From the IMG/VR virus record IMGVR_UViG_3300046733_001096, positions 1 to 64,000 of that record: a DNA stretch of 64,000 bases. One strand, written 5' to 3'. A program made the position numbers and the translations under genes. The notes beneath the pieces were generated by a model. That model was given only the letters and a program-made list of their open reading frames with translations, made no database searches and was not told where the DNA came from. The DNA is from a virus. The stretch's first letter is position 1; every line of letters begins with the position of its first letter. Shown here one piece after another: positions 8,529 to 15,976 of the stretch.

Positions 8529-8697
8529 TGTATTCTACCACCTTAGTATTTTTTTGTTTCCATATAGATGCGAATTGTTCAGCATCTTTTATATTATCAA
8601 ATATCTTAACTGTCAAATCCCAACAGTTCTCACTGTTATCTTCAGTTATATAAATCCAATCATCTTCTGCTAACTCTAATTTAACTGCATATTTCAT
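8521..8697 (-). CDS. Small hypothetical protein, 58 aa
   Basis: The ATG at 8697 forms ATGA with the stop of the gene at 8694-8885, and the gene ends inside the start of 8106-8528. Sequence MKYAVKLELAEDDWIYITED... with a helical FDNIKDAEQFASIWKQ segment. A small alpha/beta fold is likely; function unknown. Confidence 0.7.
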   Translation of the reverse strand: MKYAVKLELAEDDWIYITEDNSENCWDLTVKIFDNIKDAEQFASIWKQKNTKVVEYND

Positions 8698-8885
8698 CGT
8701 TTATTCTTTGTTTCTTGATTAATTCTAAAGTTAGTATAACTGGTATTCCATAGATTTAATATAAAGTATATACTCAATCCACCTACCACTGACATAAGAA
8801 TATTTCCAGTAAGTAATAGTCTAATGTTCATAAAAATAAAATCAGCAGCAAGAAATGCTACTGGATAATCATACCATCTAATCAT
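8694..8885 (-). CDS. Small membrane protein, 63 aa
   Basis: Two hydrophobic helices (about residues 8-28 and 31-47) after MIRWYDYP, ending in a polar tail (NFRINQETKNKR). ATGA overlaps at both ends. Similar two-helix proteins are frequent in marine T4-like phages. Function unknown. Confidence 0.65.
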   Translation of the reverse strand: MIRWYDYPVAFLAADFIFMNIRLLLTGNILMSVVGGLSIYFILNLWNTSYTNFRINQETKNKR

Positions 8886-9049
8886 CTAAACTTCCTATCT
8901 ATCCATTTCTTTCCGACATATAATATCGCAATTACAAAGACAATAACACCTAGTAAAATGCTTTCTAATATTATATCACCTTGGCTACTATCAATTTCAA
9001 TACCGTCAGTTGTCACTGCTATTCTACAATCTTCGCAAGTATTATTCAT
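8882..9049 (-). CDS. Single-pass membrane protein, 55 aa
   Basis: Starts at ATG 9049 and reads MNNTCEDCRIAVTTDG..., with one transmembrane helix (residues 27-46, ILESILLGVIVFVIAILYVG) and a basic C-terminus. The CxxC near the N-terminus may bind metal or form a disulfide. ATGA coupling to both neighbours supports it. Confidence 0.65.
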   Translation of the reverse strand: MNNTCEDCRIAVTTDGIEIDSSQGDIILESILLGVIVFVIAILYVGKKWIDRKFR

Positions 9050-9435
9050 CGGCGCATACTTGCAATATCTTTTGCATCTTCTTTTTTATCTGCAAAGATA
9101 GGAACCATATTTGATTTGTGCATTGTAGCAATTCCAAGTAGTTGTCGTTCACCACTGTAGGTATGTGATTCTTTTGCAGGACCGTGTGATGCAATTTTGT
9201 TACTCAGTTCAACATTTGGCTTGTTCTCTGTATAATCAGGAATATGGCTCATGTGCTTGCGCTTGCCATATTTGTCATACAATTTCCCATCAAGTTGATC
9301 TTGACTTACACCCATCTTGCGCATAAACTTTTCGTGTTCTACTTCGGCTGCTATAAGTTTCTTTGATTTTTTCTTGACTTTGCGCTTACGTGTGTTTGTA
9401 GTATTGTAAGCATGTCCCATTAATTGCATTGTCAT
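9046..9435 (-). CDS. Basic conserved phage protein, 129 aa
   Basis: A Lys/Arg-rich N-terminus (TRKRKVKKKSKKL), then a C-terminal GERQLLGIATMHKSNMVPIF...AKDIASMRR block that I associate with small proteins conserved in marine T4-like phages. Function unknown. It heads the operon that runs leftward to the GreA-like gene and has a sigma70-like promoter 35-65 bp upstream. Confidence 0.7.
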   Translation of the reverse strand: MTMQLMGHAYNTTNTRKRKVKKKSKKLIAAEVEHEKFMRKMGVSQDQLDGKLYDKYGKRKHMSHIPDYTENKPNVELSNKIASHGPAKESHTYSGERQLLGIATMHKSNMVPIFADKKEDAKDIASMRR

Positions 9436-9470
9436 TATTATGCTCCGTAGTAAATTTGACTGTTGCCGTT

Positions 9471-9499
9471 AATGTATCATAACTGATTCTGATTGTCAA
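9471..9499 (-). promoter_or_regulatory. Putative sigma70-type promoter
   Basis: Minus-strand TTGACA (9494-9499), 17-bp spacer containing GAATCAGT, TACATT (9471-9476). It drives the leftward operon starting at 9435. Confidence 0.6.
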
Positions 9500-9601
9500 G
9501 AGTTAATTTTTAAAATACGTGCAGTTAATTTGAGTTAACTACCACTAAATACTGTTGAGAGAATAAAAATGAGAGAAACTAGTAATTACTAGGAGAGGGT
9601 A

Positions 9602-10063
9602 ATGATTGATCCAGTAACCGCCATTGGCTTGGCGACTACTGCTTTTAATGGTATTAAAAAAGCTATTGAAACAGGGAAAGAAATATCTGATATGGGGACG
9701 CAACTTGGGCAATGGGCAAAGGCCAAGTCCGACTTAGATTTTGCACACCAAAAAGCAAAAAACCCCCCACTATTCAAAAAAGTGCTTAGTTCTAATATAG
9801 AACAAGATGCCTTGGAAGCATGGGCACATAAGAAAAAGGCAGAAGAAATGCGTGAGGAATTACGGCAGTATATTTCTCTATATTATGGGCCATCGGCTTG
9901 GGATGAAATAGTAACTATAGAATCTAAAATGCGCAAACAACGTAAAGAAATGGTTTATGCTGCTGAAGAACGTAAAGAAATGATTTTTGCTTGGATCATA
10001 GGTGGTGGTATTTTTATATTCGCTGCTATTATTTTTGCTATCGGTGTATCATACATTACCTGA
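9602..10063 (+). CDS. Tail-anchored marine-phage protein, 153 aa
   Basis: Begins MIDPVTAIGLATTAFNGIKKAIETG, an amphipathic N-terminus typical of a recurrent marine phage family. The middle is charged and helical (AKNPPLFKKVL, EMREELRQYISLYYGPSAWDEI). A C-terminal transmembrane helix spans about residues 129-151. GGAGAGGGTA gives a strong ribosome-binding site. It is the only plus-strand gene for 6 kb, divergent from 9435; ACTAAATAC about 60 bp upstream may be its late promoter. Function unknown, possibly virion-associated. Confidence 0.7.
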   Translation: MIDPVTAIGLATTAFNGIKKAIETGKEISDMGTQLGQWAKAKSDLDFAHQKAKNPPLFKKVLSSNIEQDALEAWAHKKKAEEMREELRQYISLYYGPSAWDEIVTIESKMRKQRKEMVYAAEERKEMIFAWIIGGGIFIFAAIIFAIGVSYIT

Positions 10064-10068
10064 TAAAC

Positions 10069-10461
10069 TTACTTACAAAGTCCTGCAATCATTTGATAAT
10101 GATTCCATGCTTGCTTTACTGATGGTAAGTTTTCTAAATCATCAACTGGGACTGCACAATCTAACCAAACATACGGAACTATTGGGAAACTATCGATTGA
10201 TCCTGAAGCACGTGGCATATGCAACTTTCCCAAATCATCTAATGTTATAACTAATTTTCTAAATTCATTTGGTAATTTGTCATATATATTACGTGATCCC
10301 TTGATACCATCTAAAAAAGAATGCCAAGCACGATCCCATTCACTTGTCTTTCTGGGATCAAATCTATATATCCTAACCATAATAACTAATACTTCGTCTG
10401 GCGTAACACGACCCTCGTATAAGTCAATTAGACATTGACTAAAATTCATTCCTATTTTCAT
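10069..10461 (-). CDS. Hypothetical protein, paralogue of its upstream neighbour
   Basis: 130 residues ending in AWNHYQMIAGLCK, almost the ending of the next gene (AWDHYQLLAGLCK). Both begin with a short GxNxxxC(L/V)xDL motif. The tandem, ATGA-coupled pair must come from duplication. No function recognised. Confidence 0.65.
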   Translation of the reverse strand: MKIGMNFSQCLIDLYEGRVTPDEVLVIMVRIYRFDPRKTSEWDRAWHSFLDGIKGSRNIYDKLPNEFRKLVITLDDLGKLHMPRASGSIDSFPIVPYVWLDCAVPVDDLENLPSVKQAWNHYQMIAGLCK

Positions 10462-10865
10462 TTACATAATCCTGCTAACAACTGGTAATGATCCCACGCT
10501 AGTTTCACTGCAGGTTCCATATCTTTTTCTCTTAAATTTATCTGATACCAATGAGCAGATGATGCCATAGTCTGAATTTCTATCGCTCTACTAGGATTAA
10601 CTTTATCTCTTGTAACAATAGTTCCGTTATCTTTTAACTCAACAATTAAATTATACACAGTATCATAATCGAACAAGTGCAATAAATTTTTACCTTGACT
10701 CCAGTGTACTGTCATTGGATCTAATTGATTATTCCACCAATTTTCTGCCATACTTGAGTTAGAGAAATTAATATTATAAGTTATAATTGAAAACACTTCG
10801 GAGATATCTACTTTTTCACAAAGTAAATCACTCACGCAAAATTCAAGATTTGTACCCAATATCAT
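10458..10865 (-). CDS. Hypothetical protein, paralogue of its downstream neighbour
   Basis: 135 residues (MILGTNLEFCVSDLLCEKVD...). It shares N-terminal and C-terminal motifs with the gene at 10069-10461 while the middle has diverged. ATGA overlaps link it to both the exonuclease gene and its paralogue. Confidence 0.65.
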   Translation of the reverse strand: MILGTNLEFCVSDLLCEKVDISEVFSIITYNINFSNSSMAENWWNNQLDPMTVHWSQGKNLLHLFDYDTVYNLIVELKDNGTIVTRDKVNPSRAIEIQTMASSAHWYQINLREKDMEPAVKLAWDHYQLLAGLCK

Positions 10866-11398
10866 CTTGTCAATTGTAACTCACTGTAAACTTCTTGGAT
10901 GCACATACTTTGTACTCTGCAATCTTCTAGTGCATTATGTGCTGCAAACTTAAACTTTTTACGAGGGTCTTCAGGCATTAAACCAAATAAGGTTCTACTA
11001 TCTCGTATGTTCCAGAATACCCAATTAAAGTGGGCATCATATTGCCTATATAAGTTTTCTAATATACATATATCAAAGACAGGGCCTTGACACCAAATTT
11101 TATCTGCACCAGTTAACCATTTATTTAACTCTTTTAGTGTGGTTTCAACACTTGTACGATTGTGATCGCCCAATGCTTCATCAACAATTTCATCGGGCTG
11201 TGTTCCCCACCACTGTAAAGTGTCAGATTCTATATCTCTGCCTTTAGAAGTTTGGTCTTCTATTTCTAACCTATAGTAAAACTCACTATGTGGATCTACT
11301 TTTGTAAATGGATCAAATTTGATACCACCGATAGTTAACACAACCGCATCTGGCTTTGTACTCAATGTTTCAATATCAATCGTTGCGTGTGTGGTCAT
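10862..11398 (-). CDS. DEDDh 3'-5' exonuclease (Rv2179c-like / DexA-like)
   Basis: 178 residues. The DnaQ-fold signature is intact: Asp8 and Glu10 in ATIDIETLS, Asp109 in GPVFDICIL, and His154/Asp159 in AAHNALEDC. The N-terminal layout (DIETL...AVVLTIGGIKFDP, GRDIESDTLQWW) is that of the Rv2179c-like 3'-5' exoribonuclease group, to which T4 DexA-type enzymes are related. It may degrade RNA or single-stranded DNA for nucleotide recycling. It overlaps the UDP-sugar dehydrogenase gene by 23 nt. Confidence 0.82.
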   Translation of the reverse strand: MTTHATIDIETLSTKPDAVVLTIGGIKFDPFTKVDPHSEFYYRLEIEDQTSKGRDIESDTLQWWGTQPDEIVDEALGDHNRTSVETTLKELNKWLTGADKIWCQGPVFDICILENLYRQYDAHFNWVFWNIRDSRTLFGLMPEDPRKKFKFAAHNALEDCRVQSMCIQEVYSELQLTR

Positions 11399-12128
11399 CT
11401 ATACCTCTTAGTGTGTTATTCGTTTTTATAACTTGTCTTATGATATCACTGTCCGAAAATTCTAAAAATGCTTCTGTATCTTTGGGAAAACAATGTCCGC
11501 CGTATCCTAATCCACCTTCATCATTTGGTGCACTCATATGTGATGGACCAATATTTTCAAATTTGCTTAGAATACTTATCATACTTGAATGGTCATATAT
11601 ATCATTTAGTTGATTATATATTTCATGGAAGAACGCAACCTTTAAAGCAAGCCAATTATTGTGAACATATTTCACCATACTAGCAGTGCTACGATCTGTA
11701 TATATAAATTCTGCATTAGGAAGATAATTAAAAACTTGTTCCCATTTGTAGCATTGCATTTGATTGCCGCCAAGAATAAAATGAGTTTGGTTATCAAAGT
11801 CTTGTTGCGCAGAATTTGCTCTTATAAATTCTGGATTATATGTTACATTTTTCCCATATGTGTTTAACATTGATGGTATCACGGTAGACTTTAGAAGCAC
11901 AGAGAGGTCCCCTAATTGCGCTAGTACTGAAAGTATCATACTATCATCACACTTACCGTTAACAGTTGGCGTAGGCAAGCATACAATCGCTCCGCTTGCT
12001 TGTTCTAAATAATCTTCTATTTTATTATCATTGTATTTGGGATCAATACGAATGACATTGGTGCCATTATCTTCCAAACTTTTTGCTACTACTTCACCTA
12101 CATAACCACATCCAACAATGAGTATCAT
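11376..12128 (-). CDS. UDP-glucose/GDP-mannose dehydrogenase-like, lacks C-terminal domain
   Basis: 250 residues against roughly 390-450 in the full family. The NAD-binding Rossmann motif GCGYVG (residues 6-11) and the central dehydrogenase domain with active-site Cys213 (YGGHCFPKD) are present, as is YNPEF.R. The C-terminal UDP-sugar-binding domain is missing, so it may be a minimal phage form or need a partner subunit. It would oxidise a sugar nucleotide to a uronate, perhaps for surface-sugar change. ATGA-coupled to the upstream coiled-coil gene. Confidence 0.8.
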   Translation of the reverse strand: MILIVGCGYVGEVVAKSLEDNGTNVIRIDPKYNDNKIEDYLEQASGAIVCLPTPTVNGKCDDSMILSVLAQLGDLSVLLKSTVIPSMLNTYGKNVTYNPEFIRANSAQQDFDNQTHFILGGNQMQCYKWEQVFNYLPNAEFIYTDRSTASMVKYVHNNWLALKVAFFHEIYNQLNDIYDHSSMISILSKFENIGPSHMSAPNDEGGLGYGGHCFPKDTEAFLEFSDSDIIRQVIKTNNTLRGIDDHTRND

Positions 12129-12406
12129 TTATCATCCTCTTTTAACTCTTGCAATGTTTTCTTTTCTCTAATTGCATCCTGCAAGTCTAAGACTTGTTCA
12201 TTCTCTATCATTTTTATAATAGTATTTGTTGTGCCAATCTCTTGCTGAACCATGCCCAACTTGAACATTAATTTTTCTAATTCTAACTGATAAAATTCAA
12301 GTTCTTTTTCTTTTAGAGCACGTTTTTCATAAATGTCTGCCAAATTAATAATTAATTTTGGTGTGGGTATTTCTATTTCTGTTTCAGGTTGTATTATTTT
12401 CTTCAT
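12125..12406 (-). CDS. Coiled-coil protein, 93 aa
   Basis: After a short polar N-terminus (KKIIQPETEIEIPTPK), residues 25-90 form a heptad-rich coiled coil. Function unknown. ATGA overlap with the sugar dehydrogenase gene. Confidence 0.65.
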   Translation of the reverse strand: MKKIIQPETEIEIPTPKLIINLADIYEKRALKEKELEFYQLELEKLMFKLGMVQQEIGTTNTIIKMIENEQVLDLQDAIREKKTLQELKEDDK

Positions 12407-12437
12407 AATGAATTACTCCTATTACTATTAGTAATTA

Positions 12438-12668
12438 TCATTTTTTTAAAATAGCCCACATCTCCTCAATTTTATGATTTTTAATATATTCATCTTCATT
12501 GGCATATGTGCTTGTTTGTTTTAATTTTTCTTCAACATACCATAAAATTTGATATAATTCTTTTTTGGCATGCCAACAATTGTATCCATCCATAGCGTGG
12601 TTACTTTCTTGAAATGCAATCTTATCTATTTCATTCTTAATACACTGTAAATCCCAATCCGTAATCAC
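12438..12668 (-). CDS. Hypothetical protein, 76 aa, GTG start
   Basis: A helical protein with several Trp and Cys residues (MITDWDLQCIKNEIDKI..., YNCWHAKKEL). The start is GTG at 12668, overlapping the dihydrofolate reductase stop as GTGA. Function unknown. Confidence 0.6.
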   Translation of the reverse strand: MITDWDLQCIKNEIDKIAFQESNHAMDGYNCWHAKKELYQILWYVEEKLKQTSTYANEDEYIKNHKIEEMWAILKK

Positions 12669-13144
12669 AGTCTAGACCACACATCAACATACACACCATC
12701 TTTATGTCCACTTTCAGTCAATGTGAAATTCTCTTCAATCAACGTGCTGGGCAAAAAGGTATCACAATCATATGATCCACGAATGCGGCTCAAATGAAAT
12801 TCATCAATAATTGAAAATAATCCCATAACTAATTTTGCACCACCTATGATCCAAACATCCTGCAGTTTATTCATGTTGGTAAGTTCAGTTGCAGCTTTAT
12901 CAAACTTAATATAATGATATCCGCCCTTATCTTTGTCCTGTTCACTACTGGTAACGACAATATTATTACGATTGGGCAATGGCTTTATGGGCAAACTATC
13001 CCATGTACTTTTTCCCATCGCTATAACGCAACCAGTTGTAGTATCTTTAAACCACTTCATATCAGCAGAATTATGTGGCCACGGAAGCCCACCATCTTTG
13101 CCGATACCCCAATTTTCATCGCATGCTAGTATTACTCTAATCAA
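12665..13144 (-). CDS. folA: Dihydrofolate reductase
   Basis: 159 residues, the size of E. coli FolA. It reduces dihydrofolate to tetrahydrofolate with NADPH to support thymidylate synthesis. Family features: VILACDENWGIGKDGGLPWP, MGKSTWDSLPIKPLPNR, VWIIGGAKL and the terminal YVDVWSRL. The start is TTG, overlapping the upstream stop as TTGA; no in-frame ATG is available before the conserved core. Confidence 0.93.
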   Translation of the reverse strand: MIRVILACDENWGIGKDGGLPWPHNSADMKWFKDTTTGCVIAMGKSTWDSLPIKPLPNRNNIVVTSSEQDKDKGGYHYIKFDKAATELTNMNKLQDVWIIGGAKLVMGLFSIIDEFHLSRIRGSYDCDTFLPSTLIEENFTLTESGHKDGVYVDVWSRL

Positions 13145-13383
13145 TGATACGTTCTCCCTTTAATAATACCCAATTGGTTTTGTCTAAAATCTGTTACTAA
13201 TTTTAATACAGCATCTATCTGGTTTGGTAATTCATCACTATCTTCTAAATGATATGGAAGTTGAATACATCTTATGTCACCATCAATATCAAATATAAAT
13301 GCATAGTCAGTAGAATCTAAATCACTCTCTTCAGCCAACCGTGTAATTTTATATTCCTTCAGCATGTTTTTGTTTTTACTCAT
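13141..13383 (-). CDS. Hypothetical protein, 80 aa
   Basis: A small acidic protein (LAEESDLDSTDYAFIFDIDGDIRCIQLPYHLED...) ending in KGRTYH. TTGA-coupled to dihydrofolate reductase and overlapping the MazG-like gene by 8 nt. Function unknown. Confidence 0.65.
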   Translation of the reverse strand: MSKNKNMLKEYKITRLAEESDLDSTDYAFIFDIDGDIRCIQLPYHLEDSDELPNQIDAVLKLVTDFRQNQLGIIKGRTYH

Positions 13384-13657
13384 TGATTAAACTACTCCAG
13401 AGTTTTAATTTATTTCGCTTAACTTCTATTCTATCACGTAAATCGGCATCTGTCAATAGTCCATGTTCTACCATTAATTCAATCATACATAAAACATCGC
13501 CTGCCTCTTCTATAAGTTTATGATCCCATTTTTCATTAACTTCTTTTTTGTCACTATACTTACGAATGTGCTTCATACACACTTGTGTTAGTTCCCCACA
13601 TTCTTCTGAGGTAATAGCCATTAACTGTTGATATGTATTTATTGGTGTATTATTCAT
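13376..13657 (-). CDS. MazG-like nucleotide pyrophosphohydrolase
   Basis: The ATG at 13657 is preferred over a longer start at 13696 because it forms ATGA with the stop of the 52-aa gene and gives a standard all-alpha NTP-PPase core of 93 residues. Metal-binding glutamates are visible in SEECGELTQ (Glu18, Glu19, Glu22) and IEEAGDVLCMIE. It should hydrolyse NTPs or dNTPs to monophosphates. Marine phage MazG has been linked to changes in nucleotide pools of starved hosts. Confidence 0.8.
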   Translation of the reverse strand: MNNTPINTYQQLMAITSEECGELTQVCMKHIRKYSDKKEVNEKWDHKLIEEAGDVLCMIELMVEHGLLTDADLRDRIEVKRNKLKLWSSLINE

Positions 13658-13812
13658 CCGAATATTGCCAGAACTATAATAATTAATAAAATCCATCCCA
13701 ACAAATTTTCTCCATCAACAAGACCTTTCTTTTTAGCACAATTATAACAGTATCTATATTTCTTTGGTGTTTTATTACTGCAAAAAAATGCATCACACGT
13801 TTTTTTACTCAT
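13654..13812 (-). CDS. Small zinc-ribbon-like membrane protein, 52 aa
   Basis: Starts at ATG 13812. It reads MSKKTCDAFFCSNKTPKKYRYC, then YNC, so four Cys are spaced like a zinc ribbon (C6, C11, C22, C25), and it ends in a hydrophobic helix (residues 38-52). ATGA overlaps on both sides make it a confident gene. Function unknown. Confidence 0.7.
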   Translation of the reverse strand: MSKKTCDAFFCSNKTPKKYRYCYNCAKKKGLVDGENLLGWILLIIIVLAIFG

Positions 13813-14264
13813 TTGTATGCCTTTCCAAATCCTTCTACATATAATCTATGGGTTTCAATAAACTTCCATACATTGAAATCATTGAATTTTCCATACATTC
13901 TCGCACCACGATCTCTACGTTCAAATGCAGATAATATATCATCTGATTTGTTGTCGTATAGTTCTAGTTTACCAGATAAGGTAACACGTGCATTATTCAT
14001 TTCAGTTTTATGTCTATTTTCTCCAGCGAAATAAAGTGAAACATTCTCACTGATAGTTTTAATATTAGTGGTGTGTTGACTCAAATCACTTAGCAACAAA
14101 TATATATTATCATCATCTAATAATACTGGCGTAACTTTTGATATCTCTGGAAACTTTTTACCAGTTGTGGCCATGGCAGCTTGTTGATAGTATACTAGTA
14201 AGTTCGCCACCTCGTCCTTAACTGTTTCAATATCATGATACATCAGTTTGTCTTCGTTTTCCAT
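13809..14264 (-). CDS. Pyridoxamine-phosphate-oxidase-like (FMN split-barrel) protein
   Basis: 151 residues with the split-barrel pattern of PPOX/HugZ-like proteins: AMATTGKKFPEISKVTPVLLDDDNIYLLLSDLSQHTTNI, SLYF, ARVTLSGKLELYD, then a helical tail MYGKFNDFNVWKF. These proteins bind FMN, heme or F420 and act as oxidases or heme handlers; which applies here cannot be told. The start may be Met8 (14243). ATGA-coupled downstream. Confidence 0.7.
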   Translation of the reverse strand: MENEDKLMYHDIETVKDEVANLLVYYQQAAMATTGKKFPEISKVTPVLLDDDNIYLLLSDLSQHTTNIKTISENVSLYFAGENRHKTEMNNARVTLSGKLELYDNKSDDILSAFERRDRGARMYGKFNDFNVWKFIETHRLYVEGFGKAYK

Positions 14265-14406
14265 CGCTTACACCAGTTCCTACTACCTTTTTACTTCCAC
14301 AATTCTTACAATAACTTATATTAACAACAAAATTTAACCCATCAGCATTGATTATCTGGCAGGTTTTGCTTAATTCTAAATTCATACAACAATGCATAAT
14401 ACTCAT
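14233..14406 (-). CDS. Small Cys-rich protein, 57 aa
   Basis: ATG at 14406 forms ATGA with the upstream stop. It reads MSIMHCCMNLELSKTC..., then SYCKNCGSKKVVG, a C-x2-C-G-S zinc-ribbon knuckle. Its end overlaps the PPOX-like gene by about 30 nt (11 nt if Met8 is used). Likely zinc-binding; function unknown. Confidence 0.6.
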   Translation of the reverse strand: MSIMHCCMNLELSKTCQIINADGLNFVVNISYCKNCGSKKVVGTGVSDGKRRQTDVS

Positions 14407-14624
14407 TTTGTTATGAACATTCCCTCACTTTTATTTAAAGCAAGTAAAAATTCACTGAACATTTTTTGATTTATACAAATAGTCCAATGTCTATTTTCAG
14501 ATTCAACCCATTGAGAAAAATATATACCATCACTTGCAAATCTAATAATAAAATCATCGACATTATTATTTTCATCCATAATTGTTACTTTAGATAGATC
14601 AAATTCATGTTCTACTGTAAACAT
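14403..14624 (-). CDS. Hypothetical protein, 73 aa
   Basis: MFTVEHEFDLSKVTIMDENN..., likely a small beta-rich domain with a helical end. TAATG-coupled to UvsE and ATGA-coupled to the Cys-rich gene. No family recognised. Confidence 0.6.
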   Translation of the reverse strand: MFTVEHEFDLSKVTIMDENNNVDDFIIRFASDGIYFSQWVESENRHWTICINQKMFSEFLLALNKSEGMFITK

Positions 14625-15637
14625 TATCGTGTTTCCTCCTCAAATGGAATACTTGCTAAATTTTTTGCTTTTGCTTCTACCATGATATCAAAGTCATTGC
14701 GGAAACTACCAGCCCATTCATTAACTGCTGAATTCCACATATAATCACTGTGCGCCCTAAGTTTGCCTTTCTTATGTCCAGTTTCAATTAGTTGTTGGAA
14801 ATCTGGCTTTACATCTGTTTTATGACCAATAAGATAATCCTCACGACTACAACTGTAATGCATTGCAGGACGAACTCCGCGCCAACTGTCAATAACACGT
14901 TTGACACGGTCATCATTTGCTTCTATATACTCGCCTTCGCGGCACCAATGATGATGAATATCTAGGACAAGAGCAACATCTTTTTCTAGTTCTAAGCTAT
15001 CACTGATACCCCATTTGTTTTCGTCATTTTCGATGGTAATGCAGTTCCTTGCCTCTTGTGAGAGTTGGGGTAGGATGGCTTTGATACCGGCTGGACCTTG
15101 TCTGCCGGAGATGTGGACATTGATTTTGAAATCCTGAAATTGCTTACCATAGCCCATGTACCGTGCGATATCTGCATGATATTCAAACTCCTCTACTGAA
15201 CGCTGAACAATGTCAGGATTGTCACTTGCAAGAACACAGAATTGTCCAGGATGCATTGACATTCTAACATTGTTCAAACGTGCTTTATCACCGATATTAC
15301 TTAGCTTAGTTGCAATCATATCTGTGATATAGTTTGTTTTTGTAAGATGCCCAAAGTTTGCTTCTGTGTAAGCCGGTAGCATATCACTGCCAATACGAAG
15401 CATACGTTGTGATAGAGGAAGAGTAGAAACGTAATCAATCAAACGCTCAGTTGCATTCAGATTATGTTCAACAATATCATATACACGGTCTTGTGCTTCT
15501 TCTTGGTGTTCACGCATCCACCTGATAGTAGTACCACGATAGTTCAGTGGACCTTCTATCTCTTTGAGCATCTTGGGCTTTAGCGTTCTATCATTATGCA
15601 TGAATTTACACGCAAAGCCAACTCTTTTAATCGTCAT
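14624..15637 (-). CDS. uvsE: UV damage endonuclease (UvsE/UvdE)
   Basis: 337 residues, a TIM-barrel nuclease that nicks 5' of UV photoproducts. Diagnostic segments: RVGFACKFM, LRIGSDMLPAYTEANF, VRMSMHPGQFCVLASDNPDIVQRSVEEFEYHA, INVHISGR, ITIENDENKWGI, LVLDIHHHWC and RPAMHYSCSRE; the His, Glu and Asp residues of the metal site are all there. T4 uses DenV instead, so this phage has another route of photoproduct repair, fitting sunlit surface water. TAATG-coupled to its neighbour. Confidence 0.9.
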   Translation of the reverse strand: MTIKRVGFACKFMHNDRTLKPKMLKEIEGPLNYRGTTIRWMREHQEEAQDRVYDIVEHNLNATERLIDYVSTLPLSQRMLRIGSDMLPAYTEANFGHLTKTNYITDMIATKLSNIGDKARLNNVRMSMHPGQFCVLASDNPDIVQRSVEEFEYHADIARYMGYGKQFQDFKINVHISGRQGPAGIKAILPQLSQEARNCITIENDENKWGISDSLELEKDVALVLDIHHHWCREGEYIEANDDRVKRVIDSWRGVRPAMHYSCSREDYLIGHKTDVKPDFQQLIETGHKKGKLRAHSDYMWNSAVNEWAGSFRNDFDIMVEAKAKNLASIPFEEETR

Positions 15638-15897
15638 AGTGAAGCCTTTTCATCTGTGTGAATAAATCGAATCATAGCTTCAACATACATCATTTCAGCA
15701 GGGACTACAACCGTTTTATTTATAGGAGGGTTAAACCAATGGGTGTGATAAGATTGAAATCTTTCATTACGCTTTAACCCTTTTAAAACTTTGCCACGAA
15801 TAGTCCATTTTCGTTTACCACACTCTTGATTTAATAGTTTTACAATACCGTAGAATTGTGCTCGACTTGTAAAACCAAATTCAAATTCATATGTCAT
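15634..15897 (-). CDS. Hypothetical protein, 87 aa
   Basis: A small basic alpha/beta protein (MTYEFEFGFTSRAQFYGIVKLLNQE...), ATGA-coupled to UvsE. It has a near-consensus sigma70 promoter upstream and so is the first gene of the long leftward early operon. Function unknown. Confidence 0.6.
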   Translation of the reverse strand: MTYEFEFGFTSRAQFYGIVKLLNQECGKRKWTIRGKVLKGLKRNERFQSYHTHWFNPPINKTVVVPAEMMYVEAMIRFIHTDEKASL

Positions 15898-15924
15898 AGT
15901 TCACCTTTAAGTTCTATAGAAATA

Positions 15925-15953
15925 TTATAAATGATAAATACTTTAAAGTCAAG
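15925..15953 (-). promoter_or_regulatory. Early promoter overlapping a divergent late promoter
   Basis: Minus-strand TTGACT (15948-15953), 17 bp, TATAAT (15925-15930). Its spacer contains the oppositely directed late element at 15934-15941. Confidence 0.75.
15934..15941 (+). promoter_or_regulatory. T4-like late promoter
   Basis: Plus-strand GATAAATAC, 36 bp upstream of the virion gene at 15977. Confidence 0.65.
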
Positions 15954-15976
15954 AAAAAACTTAAAGGAATTCAAAA

